This document shows, one piece after another, positions 1 through 6,508 of a stretch of 36,332 nucleotides of DNA. The DNA lies in the NCBI GenBank assembly GCA_963169245.1, contig CAUJEC010000002.1, forward strand, positions 1-36,332. Reading direction: 5' to 3'. Below the pieces are notes generated by a model. It did no database searches. It was not told the DNA's origin and saw only the letters and a program-made list of their open reading frames with translations. Within the stretch, counting starts at the first letter, position 1, and each line of letters begins with the position of its first letter. Both the position numbers and the translations under genes were made by a program. Source of the DNA: Actinomycetota bacterium (GTDB lineage Bacteria > Actinomycetota > Acidimicrobiia > Acidimicrobiales > Microtrichaceae).

Positions 1-729
1 ATCGACACCGTTACCCGATCAGTGGGATTGGTGCGCAGCGCCGGGGTCTTCGGATCGGGTTGGATCGCAGGGCGTGACACCGTGATTACCAACCTGCATG
101 TGGCCAAGGCGGGAAGTGGCGACATCTACGTCGACTTCTCCGATGGTCAACGCATCGAGTGCTACACAGCGGTTGCGGACCGGGACATGGATCTGGCGGT
201 TCTGCGCTGTGATACCGGCGCACGCGCTCCGATCAGCCTCGATCCGCGGATACCTTCCGCTGGTACTCTGGTGGGCGTGGTGGGCTATCCGGGTGGAGTT
301 GGGCCGACCGCCACCACAGGCCAGATCACAGGGGAGCGAGTCGTCGCCCGAGGTATCGAGACCGTCGGGTTCACCGCAGCCATAGCTTCGGGCAGTTCAG
401 GGAGTCCTGTGTTCGACTCCAAGGGAAACGTGTTGGCGGTTGCGACCTTCAGTGGGGGACTCGGGGTCCCGATCGAGAGATTGCTTCCGTTGCTCAAGGC
501 CGCCAAGCGATACCCGGCCACGAAGGAGGCAGCCGAGTGGCGCCTCCGGATCCGTCGATCGGTAATCGCCGGAGTGTCGACCCTGTTCGTCGCTTGGTTC
601 TTCGCCAGGCGCTACGGACGTAATGATCCTTGGAAGGTGGCTATTCGATGGGCCATTTTCATGGTGTTCGTTGCGTTAGCGCTGACCCAGCTCTTTTTCG
701 CAATTCGAGGTCCGGCAAGCTTCATCTGA
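1..729 (+). CDS. Trypsin-like serine protease with C-terminal membrane helices (5' end cut by window edge)
   Basis: The reading frame is open to base 1, so the true start lies outside the window; a GTG at 22 is only an internal candidate. Counting from that GTG, the chymotrypsin/HtrA-type triad is visible: His26 in TNLHVAK, Asp57 in MDLAVL and Ser126 in GSSGSP. The fold is followed by a basic linker and two hydrophobic segments at about residues 180-200 and 205-230, so the protease is probably held in the membrane by its C-terminus. In HtrA-like relatives a PDZ domain usually follows the protease; none is seen here. The substrate is unknown. The call as an S1-family protease is secure; the topology is inferred. 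Confidence 0.8.
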   Translation: MDTVTRSVGLVRSAGVFGSGWIAGRDTVITNLHVAKAGSGDIYVDFSDGQRIECYTAVADRDMDLAVLRCDTGARAPISLDPRIPSAGTLVGVVGYPGGVGPTATTGQITGERVVARGIETVGFTAAIASGSSGSPVFDSKGNVLAVATFSGGLGVPIERLLPLLKAAKRYPATKEAAEWRLRIRRSVIAGVSTLFVAWFFARRYGRNDPWKVAIRWAIFMVFVALALTQLFFAIRGPASFI

Positions 730-856
730 CTCCGGCACAGGTCAGAGGCCAGAAGTCGGCACCGCCTGAACTGGAGAAGTACGAGGCCCGGATTCGGGTG
801 TAGATGGAAGATGAGAAGGTAAGGCGCCAGGACAGGAGGGGCGCGGAGCTTGATGA

Positions 857-896
857 TTGCACCGATGACTGCACTTGTCTATAATTGCAGTCATCG
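857..896 (+). promoter_or_regulatory. fitAB promoter with overlapping palindromic operator
   Basis: TTGCAC at 857-862 and TATAAT at 880-885 are separated by 17 bp, a near-consensus housekeeping promoter. CGATGACTGCA (863-873) and TGCAGTCATCG (886-896) form a perfect 11-bp inverted repeat that spans the spacer and the -10 box. FitA-type antitoxins bind such repeats as ribbon-helix-helix dimers and repress their own operon, so this is the likely autoregulatory site. Transcription should start near 892, about 30 nt before fitA. Confidence 0.8.
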
Positions 897-920
897 ACAG
901 CAGGTGGGAGCGTTTGAATC

Positions 921-1175
921 ATGGCAATCTTGACTGTAAGAAATGTGCCTGATGACGTGCATCGCGCTTTACGCGTACGGGCAGCCCAGCATGGCCGTAG
1001 CACGGAAGCGGAGGTGCGCGAGATTCTCGCAGCCGTGGTCAAGCCAGAGAAGCGTGTACGTGTAGGGGACGCTCTGGCCGCCATCAGCCGCAAGGTTGGT
1101 CTGACCGACGAAGATTTCGCCGTTCTTGAGGCTGTGCGCGACAAGACCCCGGCCAAACCGTTGAGCTTTGACTGA
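921..1175 (+). CDS. fitA: FitA-type ribbon-helix-helix antitoxin
   Basis: 84 residues. The N-terminal half (MAILTVRNVPDDVHRAL, then RAAQHGRSTEAEVREIL) is a typical ribbon-helix-helix DNA-binding domain of the FitA family. The C-terminal tail is the part that in the family wraps around and blocks the toxin. A GGGAG at 906-910 lies 10 nt before the ATG. Its stop codon directly abuts the ATG of the PIN-domain toxin, as expected for a translationally coupled antitoxin-toxin pair. The near-consensus promoter looks more proteobacterial than the other promoters in this window, so acquisition by transfer is plausible. Confidence 0.88.
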   Translation: MAILTVRNVPDDVHRALRVRAAQHGRSTEAEVREILAAVVKPEKRVRVGDALAAISRKVGLTDEDFAVLEAVRDKTPAKPLSFD

Positions 1176-1613
1176 ATGATCGTCCTCGATACCAACGTCG
1201 TTTCCGAGGCGATGAAGCCCGAGCCGGACACGATGGTTCGGGCCTGGCTGAACGACCAAGCGGCAGAAACCTTGTACCTGTCGAGCGTCACGCTGGCCGA
1301 GTTGCTGTTTGGCGTCCGTGCGCTGCCAGCAGGCAAGCGTAAGAACATGCTCGACCGCGCCGTGAGCGAGCTGCTGGATCTGTTCAAAGACCGGGTGCTG
1401 CCGTTTGACACGGATGCAGCGCGCCACTATGCCGACCTGGCCGTGACGGCCAAGAACGGTGGGCGTGGCTTCCCGACGCCAGACGGCTACATCGCGGCCA
1501 TTGCTGCATCAATGGACTTCATCGTGGCATCCCGCGACACGTCGCCCTATGAAGCGGCTGGCGTGACTGTCATCAACCCGTGGGACGACGTGCAGGGCCA
1601 AAGGCGCCCGTAA
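1176..1613 (+). CDS. fitB: FitB/VapC-type PIN-domain ribonuclease toxin
   Basis: 145 residues, the usual length for a PIN toxin. The conserved acidic metal-binding residues are present: Asp5 (VLDTNVVSE), Glu42 (LAELLFG), Asp103 (TPDGYIAA) and Asp121 (ASRDTSP). Enzymes of this family cleave RNA, often tRNA, in a Mg2+-dependent way and are neutralised by the cognate antitoxin. The ATG follows the fitA stop with no gap. All catalytic positions are intact, so the toxin is expected to be active. It may stabilise the neighbouring accessory genes or act in stress or phage response; the actual role here is unknown. Confidence 0.88.
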   Translation: MIVLDTNVVSEAMKPEPDTMVRAWLNDQAAETLYLSSVTLAELLFGVRALPAGKRKNMLDRAVSELLDLFKDRVLPFDTDAARHYADLAVTAKNGGRGFPTPDGYIAAIAASMDFIVASRDTSPYEAAGVTVINPWDDVQGQRRP

Positions 1614-1663
1614 GGGCTGAGAACAGGACCACCGATGTCCGGGCCTCAGTCCCAGCAGCCCGC

Positions 1664-2095
1664 TCACTCCTCGGATGGTTCCAACAGTCGCCGCACCCCG
1701 GCCCGTGCCAGCATCAGCACCAGGATCAGGGCGGTCACCGACCAGAAGCTCCCCAGGCTGACGGTCTCGCCGAAGAATAACGCGACCAACTTCAGCACCA
1801 CGAACTTGCTTCCGACGAGCAGCAGCCAGAGTGACAACCCGGCGACAACCTTCCCTGCTGGCGTTTGGGCGGCCTTGAAACGGGCCTTCACCCGGTCTTT
1901 GATTGCGACAACAACCTCGAGGACCAGCTTCAGCAGTACTGAGGTCAAAAGTGACAGCGTGAAGGTCTCTGTGATCACCAGCGGCATGTATTCCGCGGCC
2001 AGGTTCAACATCACCACATAGACAAAGAGATCCACCACGTCGGCTGGTTCGACACCAGCAGACCAGCGTGTCGACTTCGGCGCAGGTGTTGACAT
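1664..2095 (-). CDS. Conserved small integral membrane protein
   Basis: About 143 residues from the ATG at 2095 (MSTPAPKSTRW). The frame stays open upstream to 2290, but that extension lacks membrane-protein character and reads into the 20-bp repeat at 2214-2233, so I prefer the inner start. Three or four hydrophobic segments are visible (DLFVYVVMLNLAAEY, a Leu/Val-rich stretch near SLLTSVLLKLVLEVVVAI, then LSLWLLLVGSKFVVLKLVALFF and SVTALILVLMLA), ending in a short basic-acidic tail. It is convergent with fitB, about 50 bp away. I recognise no named family; a channel-like or accessory membrane role cannot be told from sequence. Confidence 0.7.
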   Translation of the reverse strand: MSTPAPKSTRWSAGVEPADVVDLFVYVVMLNLAAEYMPLVITETFTLSLLTSVLLKLVLEVVVAIKDRVKARFKAAQTPAGKVVAGLSLWLLLVGSKFVVLKLVALFFGETVSLGSFWSVTALILVLMLARAGVRRLLEPSEE

Positions 2096-2213
2096 CCCCA
2101 GAGAGTGGCGGCGGTGTTTCCCTGCTGATCGGGGCCGATCCTGGGAAGACTCGCCGGGATGGCGAATTTCTAAGTGGGCTTCGAGATCATGCCGGGTGCC
2201 GGGGCGGCGAACC

Positions 2214-2233
2214 TCAGCGACTGTGATCATCAG
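2214..2233 (+). repeat. 20-bp perfect direct repeat, left copy
   Basis: TCAGCGACTGTGATCATCAG here is identical to 3791-3810. The two copies bracket the helicase-type stub and the DUF1016 gene. On the minus strand both copies can be read as LMITVA: in the right copy this is the C-terminal end of the TacT remnant, in the left copy it is part of an open frame without a recognisable domain. It could be an attachment-type core or a leftover of recombination between two related toxin genes. Confidence 0.8.
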
Positions 2234-2396
2234 CGGCTGCGCGGGTCGATCCGCAATCGGTAACTGGGCCCCGGCTCCCACCGATATCATCGTTTCGTGT
2301 CACGGGCGGGTCGAAGAGTGAGGGGATCGAAGTGACTGAGCAGTGGCAGTACGCAGGCATAGTCGTCGTTCGCCCGCTGCGACGCCGGCTGTTCAC

Positions 2397-2633
2397 GTGC
2401 GAATAATTGACAACGTAAGTGACTTGCTGGGCGACGATCTGCGGAAAGGGATCGCGCCGGGGTCAAAAGTGCGTATCGCAGGCTCGACGTTCTCGATCTT
2501 CGCTTTCGAAGCCCTGCGAGACGCGCTGAGCGCAGTCTTCTGCTGCGACGCGTTCGAATCCGACGCAGCGCGCATCAACACCGAGCAGATCTTCCGTGAG
2601 GTGTCACCGGCTACAGAAGTCAGGACCATCTGA
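2397..2633 (+). pseudogene. Stub of a PLD-like/helicase-type protein N-terminus
   Basis: From the GTG at 2397 the frame gives about 78 residues. The first 40 (RIIDNVSDLLGDDL, then PGSKVRIAGSTFSIFAFEAL) resemble the extreme N-terminus of large phospholipase-D/DEAD-box helicase proteins found in restriction and defence loci, as I remember that family. After SAVF the similarity ends and the frame stops at 2633, whereas relatives run to roughly 900 residues or more. It is therefore most likely a 3'-truncated remnant, though a small protein could still be made. Its TGA lies in the likely ribosome-binding site (GAGGAA) of the DUF1016 gene. The same frame is open upstream to an ATG at 2343, but that part is low-quality Arg/Pro-rich sequence. 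Confidence 0.5.
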
Positions 2634-2641
2634 GGAACGCC

Positions 2642-3667
2642 ATGAACGGTGAAGTGGAACTCAGCGCCGCAGTCGATGGCTCGCTATACGAGCAGATCGC
2701 CGCGCTGGTGGAGAGCACCAAAGGGCATATCGCCACCCAAGCGAACGCTGCGCTCACCCTCATGTACTGGCAGATCGGCCGCCTGATCGACGTCGAGGTA
2801 CTTCGTGAAGGCCGAGCGGGGTACGACCAAGAGATTGTGGGCACACTGTCGCCACAATTGACCCGTAAGTACGGCCGAGGCTTCGACCCGTCGAACTTGC
2901 ATCGAATGGTGAAGTTCTCCCAGGTCTTCCCCGATCCAGAGATTGTGGGCATGCTGTGCCCACAATTGACATGGTCCCACTTTCGTGCGCTCCTGCCGCT
3001 ACGCAGCCCAGAGGCTCGCCAGTTCTACATCGAGCAAGCAATCGCTGGTCGCCTCAGTGTTCGGGCATTGCGCGACCTCATCGGACGACAAGGTTTCGAA
3101 CGCAAGGAGATCGCCAACGCTCAGACTCCGGGAGGGTCCGCGGTGCCAGCGGATACGTTCCGTGACCCGTACTTTCTCGATGCGCTCGGCCTCAAGGACG
3201 TCTACGCCGAGCGTGACCTTGAAGCGGCAATCGTCAGTGATCTGGAGTCGTTCCTGCTCGAAGTTGGCAATGGGTGGGCCTTCGTCGAACGTCAGAAGCG
3301 AATGACGATCGACAGCGACGACCTCTACCTCGACTTGTTGTTCTACTCCAGGCCTCTCCGCCGACTGGTTGCTGTCGAACTCAAGGTCGGCAGGTTCAAA
3401 GCTGCCTTCGAGGGGCAGATGAAGCTCTACCTCAAGTGGCTCGACCGTTACGAACGGCGCGACGACGAGGAAGCCCCGATCGGCCTCATCCTGTGTACCG
3501 AAACCAGTCGCGAACAGGTCGAACTTCTCGAGATGCACAAGGACGGCATCGTCGTGACCGAGTACTGGACCTCGCTCCCACCAAAGGCCGAGCTCCAGGC
3601 ACGTATCCAAGAGATCTACCGAGCAGCCTCTGAGCGGGTGGCCCGACGCGAACTCGGAACCGGCTGA
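2642..3667 (+). CDS. DUF1016 / YhcG-type PDDEXK nuclease
   Basis: 341 residues, the normal size. The N-terminal winged-helix-like domain of the family is present (YWQIGRLID, YGRGFDPSNLHRM, LTWSHFRALL, FYIEQAIAGRLSVRALRDLI). The C-terminal PD-(D/E)XK domain shows the core acidic residue and lysine (LYLDLLFYSRPLRRLVAVELKVGRFKAAFEGQMKLYL, in two pieces around Asp and ELK). GAGGAA lies 6 nt before the ATG and overlaps the stop of the preceding stub, so the gene is coupled to it. Members of this family often sit in restriction-modification and defence clusters. The gene looks intact. Two imperfect palindromic repeats within it are listed separately. Confidence 0.88.
   Translation: MNGEVELSAAVDGSLYEQIAALVESTKGHIATQANAALTLMYWQIGRLIDVEVLREGRAGYDQEIVGTLSPQLTRKYGRGFDPSNLHRMVKFSQVFPDPEIVGMLCPQLTWSHFRALLPLRSPEARQFYIEQAIAGRLSVRALRDLIGRQGFERKEIANAQTPGGSAVPADTFRDPYFLDALGLKDVYAERDLEAAIVSDLESFLLEVGNGWAFVERQKRMTIDSDDLYLDLLFYSRPLRRLVAVELKVGRFKAAFEGQMKLYLKWLDRYERRDDEEAPIGLILCTETSREQVELLEMHKDGIVVTEYWTSLPPKAELQARIQEIYRAASERVARRELGTG
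2831..2862 (+). repeat. 32-bp direct repeat inside DUF1016 gene, copy 1
   Basis: This matches 2939-2970 at 28 of 32 positions, 108 bp away. It encodes EIVGTLSPQLT. ATTGTGG and CCACAAT form imperfect arms around the centre. Differences from copy 2 are clustered in the middle. Confidence 0.7.
2939..2970 (+). repeat. 32-bp direct repeat inside DUF1016 gene, copy 2, with 10-bp palindrome
   Basis: It encodes EIVGMLCPQLT. ATTGTGGGCA (2942-2951) and TGCCCACAAT (2957-2966) are perfect inverted arms around a 5-nt centre. Both copies fall at places where DUF1016 proteins normally carry similar residues, so protein constraint explains part, but not obviously all, of the DNA identity. Confidence 0.7.
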
Positions 3668-3771
3668 GCGGTGCCCCCGCCTTCGAGCCGACATCAGGTC
3701 GAACCCCTGGCGATACCTAGGGCGGATAGGGCGCTAGCCGACTCGACGCTCTTTCCTCGCCGGGTTCTCAA

Positions 3772-4063
3772 TTATTTCGACGAGATGATGTCAGCGACTG
3801 TGATCATCAGGTCCAACGGGTTGGTCGGTGATTCTGTCAGACCGAATCGTTGATAGAACTCGGCGGCCGACTGATTTAGCGCGGCTACTACGAGCATTCT
3901 GACCCCGACCGTTTCACTCGCGGCGACCGTTATTTCCATCGCATGGCGGAGAAGTCCAGCTCCAAGCCCCTGACCCTGAGCTCCAGGGTCTATGGCCAAT
4001 CGGCCGAGCAGGATAGCTGGGATTGTTCGGGGTTCTTGGCGCCGTGAACGTCCCGTGGCGTCA
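3772..4063 (-). pseudogene. tacT: TacT-type GNAT toxin, N-terminal half deleted
   Basis: The C-terminal GNAT core is well preserved: RTIPAILLGRLAIDP, the acetyl-CoA loop QGQGLGAGLL, the conserved Tyr in AAEFYQRFGL, and the typical ending NPLDLMITVADI. TacT toxins acetylate the amino group of aminoacyl-tRNA and are about 160-170 residues. Here only about 95 recognisable residues remain, starting right at the stop codon of the tacA antitoxin. The missing part is the whole N-terminal region that in relatives follows the antitoxin. The open frame continues upstream only as an overlap with tacA in another frame. I infer a deletion whose junction lies at the tacA stop codon; activity is not expected. 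Confidence 0.65.
3791..3810 (+). repeat. 20-bp perfect direct repeat, right copy
   Basis: Identical to 2214-2233. It lies within the last codons of the tacT remnant (minus strand, LMITVAD). Repeats placed in the 3' end of a gene are a common mark of integration sites, but no integrase is present between the copies. Confidence 0.8.
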
Positions 4064-4342
4064 CTCTCCGAACGGTGATGGGCGATCAAACAGCTCAGCA
4101 GTCTTGGCGATCCTCTGGCCATCGGCTGAGACACGAGCGTCAAGGGCGTCCCACGTAGCCGGGTCAAGCACTGCGCTGTCTCTGTCAGCAAGAGTTTCGA
4201 CGGCAGACAATCTTGCAGCTTGAACAACGAATTCAGTGATCGACTGGCGCTTAGCGGCGGCCGCCGACCGAATCAGTCCATCGTCAGTAGGGGAAAGCCG
4301 AATATGAAGTCGCTCGGGCCGAGCTCCCGGCTTGGTGACCAT
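4061..4342 (-). CDS. tacA: TacA-type (DUF1778) antitoxin
   Basis: 93 residues with the DUF1778 ribbon-helix-helix pattern (RLHIRLSPTDDGLIRSAAA, then SITEFVVQAA) and the usual C-terminal toxin-binding tail (WDALDARVSADG, LFDRPSPF). Such antitoxins bind DNA and neutralise GNAT toxins that acetylate aminoacyl-tRNA. The ATG lies 6 nt after a TACACT hexamer, so the message is probably leaderless. The gene looks intact although its toxin is reduced to a C-terminal fragment, making this an orphan antitoxin. It might still repress its own promoter or counter a related toxin elsewhere. Confidence 0.8.
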   Translation of the reverse strand: MVTKPGARPERLHIRLSPTDDGLIRSAAAAKRQSITEFVVQAARLSAVETLADRDSAVLDPATWDALDARVSADGQRIAKTAELFDRPSPFGE

Positions 4343-4348
4343 TCCCCG

Positions 4349-4377
4349 AGTGTACGCAGATCGGACACGTCGTCGAA
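4349..4377 (-). promoter_or_regulatory. Putative leaderless promoter of tacA
   Basis: On the minus strand TTCGAC (4377-4372) and TACACT (4354-4349) are 17 bp apart. The tacA ATG begins 6 nt after the -10 box and has no Shine-Dalgarno sequence. Confidence 0.5.
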
Positions 4378-4550
4378 GGTTGAGGCGGGAGTGGTCCTCT
4401 CAATGATCGGGGACTTCTGATGAAAAGTATTCGGTTCAGATGAACGCTTGGGTTGGCCGCGGCGGCAGGCGCCTGTGATTGTCCCTACGCTCGGCGGGGT
4501 ACCAGTAACCCACCACGAGCGATCGAACGCTCCACTAAAGGGGTAGACAT

Positions 4551-5705
4551 ATGGCCAGTCGAGCGAAAGCTGCAGTCATCGGGGCCGGGCCCGCAGCACT
4601 CGCGGCGGCCCGTCGCCTTATTCAGCACGATGACGTGGGCGTGACGCTGATAGCACCCGGCGGATCGGCGGACCTACTCGCCGGAGTGCTACCGGTGCTC
4701 ACCAGCGACCGGCCAGTCGATGACTTCCGTCGGCCTGTGTCAATCGATGGGGTCCAGGTCGTAGCAGCCCCAGCGGAGTCGATCAGAGCCAATGGCGTTC
4801 AGGTCGAAGGGCAGTGGACGGATGTCGATGTGGTCATCGCCGCGCCCGGACTCGCTCTAGACCGTCAGGTTCCGGCGAGTGCATCGACAACCGCGGCCGG
4901 GTCATCTTCGGGCCACGCGATGTTCTCGCTGTGGGATCTCGATGGGGCACACGCCGCAGCCCCTGCTGTGGCGGCGTTCGAACGTGGCGTGATCGACATC
5001 GTCATCTCGTCGCCGCTGTACCGGTGCCCGCCGGCGCCATATGGCCTTGCGATGCGGCTCGCCACCAGAGCCACCTCATTAGGGCTCGACCTCCAGGTTC
5101 GCCTGAGTACCCCCGAACCCCGTCCACTTGCTGCTATCGGAAGCGGAGTGAGCGAGTTCCTCGACTCGGCGGCCAGATCATCGGGTGTAGAGATCCGATA
5201 CGAATGGGCGCCCGACATCGAGGCCATGCGACAGGGGCGTCTGGTCTCTGTGGGTGGGGAGGAGTCCGAGTCCGGACTGGTGCTTGTCATCCCGCCACAT
5301 CATGTCCACCCACTGTTGGCGGATCTTGTCGACCCGACCGTTGGTTTCGGTCAACTTGTTCCCGTCGACGCCAACGGTTGCGCTGCGAACGGTGTGTTCG
5401 TGGCCGGCGACGCCGTAGCGAGCCCGTTCCCCCGTGCATCTGCTCCTGCGGTCATGTCCGGACTCAACGCTGCCGAAGGTGCCCTTGCCCGACTGGGGAT
5501 CGATGTTCTTCCCACAGCGTCCCTCCCCGAACCCGACTGCTTCGTTGATCGCGGGTCGGGAGACTACAGCCGTATCCACATCAGCTATCCCGACGGGGCA
5601 CCACCTGCAGGTGCCCCACACGTTGTAATAGGCGAGGCGACTCCAGCAGCGACCGGCGGGTTCGACGACGCCCGACAGCGCTGGGCGGAACTCGCAGGGG
5701 ACTGA
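4551..5705 (+). CDS. FAD-dependent oxidoreductase, sulfide:quinone oxidoreductase / flavocytochrome c-like
   Basis: 384 residues. An N-terminal Rossmann motif for FAD (VIGAGPAALAA, residues 9-19) and a C-terminal FAD-contacting motif (VFVAGDAV, 282-289, followed by PFPRASAPAVMSGLNAAEG) give the two-dinucleotide-fold layout. The segment LYRCPPAPYG with Cys159 matches the YKCxxAP active-site region of sulfide:quinone oxidoreductases and flavocytochrome c sulfide dehydrogenases; a second candidate redox cysteine is Cys330. A clear AAAGGGG lies 7 nt before the ATG. Sulfide or persulfide oxidation is the best guess; another disulfide-type oxidoreductase is possible. The next gene encodes a MerB-like thiol-dependent enzyme. 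Confidence 0.7.
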   Translation: MASRAKAAVIGAGPAALAAARRLIQHDDVGVTLIAPGGSADLLAGVLPVLTSDRPVDDFRRPVSIDGVQVVAAPAESIRANGVQVEGQWTDVDVVIAAPGLALDRQVPASASTTAAGSSSGHAMFSLWDLDGAHAAAPAVAAFERGVIDIVISSPLYRCPPAPYGLAMRLATRATSLGLDLQVRLSTPEPRPLAAIGSGVSEFLDSAARSSGVEIRYEWAPDIEAMRQGRLVSVGGEESESGLVLVIPPHHVHPLLADLVDPTVGFGQLVPVDANGCAANGVFVAGDAVASPFPRASAPAVMSGLNAAEGALARLGIDVLPTASLPEPDCFVDRGSGDYSRIHISYPDGAPPAGAPHVVIGEATPAATGGFDDARQRWAELAGD

Positions 5706-5781
5706 CCTCCGCGCCGTGACACTCCGGCGGCAGCTGGGGTACTGGCGGCTCAACTGGGGCACTCCGGCAGACGGTGCGCTG

Positions 5782-5810
5782 GCGACAGAACCATCGTCGC
5801 GTTCTACCAT
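5782..5810 (+). promoter_or_regulatory. Putative leaderless promoter of merB
   Basis: TACCAT at 5805-5810 lies 7 nt before the ATG at 5818; GCGACA at 5782-5787 is a weak -35 at 17 bp. This layout supports the 5818 start. Confidence 0.4.
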
Positions 5811-5817
5811 GGCCTTC

Positions 5818-6420
5818 ATGGCCAAACGATGCCTTCCTCTCGACGGCGATGACGACGAACTGGCGCTCCAGGCAGCGGGTTTTGCAGCGATTCGCAAGAC
5901 AGAGATACTCACCCCAACAGAATTGGGATTCCGGGCTCACATGGAGGCTGGCCGGGCCGAGGCAGCGAGCGAGCGCCTTCTTTCCCGCGGCTCGCTGCTG
6001 GTGACAGACGATGGACGGATCGACGGCATCGCTGGCCTGACACTCAGGCCCACCCGTCATGAAATGATCATCGACGGACATTCCACCAACACCTGGTGTG
6101 CCTTCGACTCGGTAGGCATACCTGCCGCGCTGGGCGTCGACGCTACAGCTCGCACAGCCTGTGGTCACTGCGGAAGTCCCATCGAAGTCAGCTTCACTGC
6201 CGGCGCAACCCGCCCCAGTGAGCTCTGGGGTTGGATTCCGGCGCTAGACCCCAACGAACGGGCACTCATCGCGAATTTCTGTTCCAAGGCCGACCTGTTC
6301 TGCTCCCGTGATCACCTCGAAGCTTGGTGGAATGACCAGGGCCGACCTGCAGGTGATCCATGCCCAATGGAGGAACTCCTGGAGATGGGCCGCGCCACAT
6401 GGGAGCACTGCGTCGCCTGA
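5818..6420 (+). CDS. merB: Organomercurial lyase (MerB) family protein
   Basis: 200 residues from the ATG at 5818; a GTG at 5716 and an ATG at 5809 in the same frame are alternatives, but the extra N-terminus is repeat-like. MerB splits the carbon-mercury bond using two cysteines and an aspartate (Cys96, Asp99, Cys159 in the R831b enzyme). Here TWCAFDS gives Cys94 and Asp97, and ANFCSKADLFCS gives Cys155, the same spacing. A further ACGHCG pair (115, 118) is present. R831b MerB has 212 residues, so the length fits. No merR, merT, merP or merA gene is nearby, which is unusual. Activity on organomercury is an inference from the conserved residues; a related lyase role is possible. Confidence 0.78.
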   Translation: MAKRCLPLDGDDDELALQAAGFAAIRKTEILTPTELGFRAHMEAGRAEAASERLLSRGSLLVTDDGRIDGIAGLTLRPTRHEMIIDGHSTNTWCAFDSVGIPAALGVDATARTACGHCGSPIEVSFTAGATRPSELWGWIPALDPNERALIANFCSKADLFCSRDHLEAWWNDQGRPAGDPCPMEELLEMGRATWEHCVA

Positions 6421-6508
6421 TCTGTCACAGACCTGACACCAGATCCGACGCAATCACTTCCTCGATGTGGTTTGCTTGAGACAACTCCAACCAAGGGGGG
6501 CCGTCGTC

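Noticed and set aside
738-884. Coding-like peptide pieces (APPELEKYEARIRV, then a short Lys/Asp/Arg-rich frame) between the protease and fitA
   Set aside because: A stop codon splits them, no family is recognised, and the second piece runs into the fitAB promoter; they may be decay products but cannot be supported as a gene.
2332-2406. 24-codon frame from a GTG with a GAGGGG upstream
   Set aside because: It is too short, unmatched to any family, and ends within the helicase-type stub.
3772-4227. Full 151-residue GNAT gene starting at 4227
   Set aside because: Its first 55 residues lie inside tacA in another frame and lack GNAT character; only the part after the tacA stop is toxin-like.
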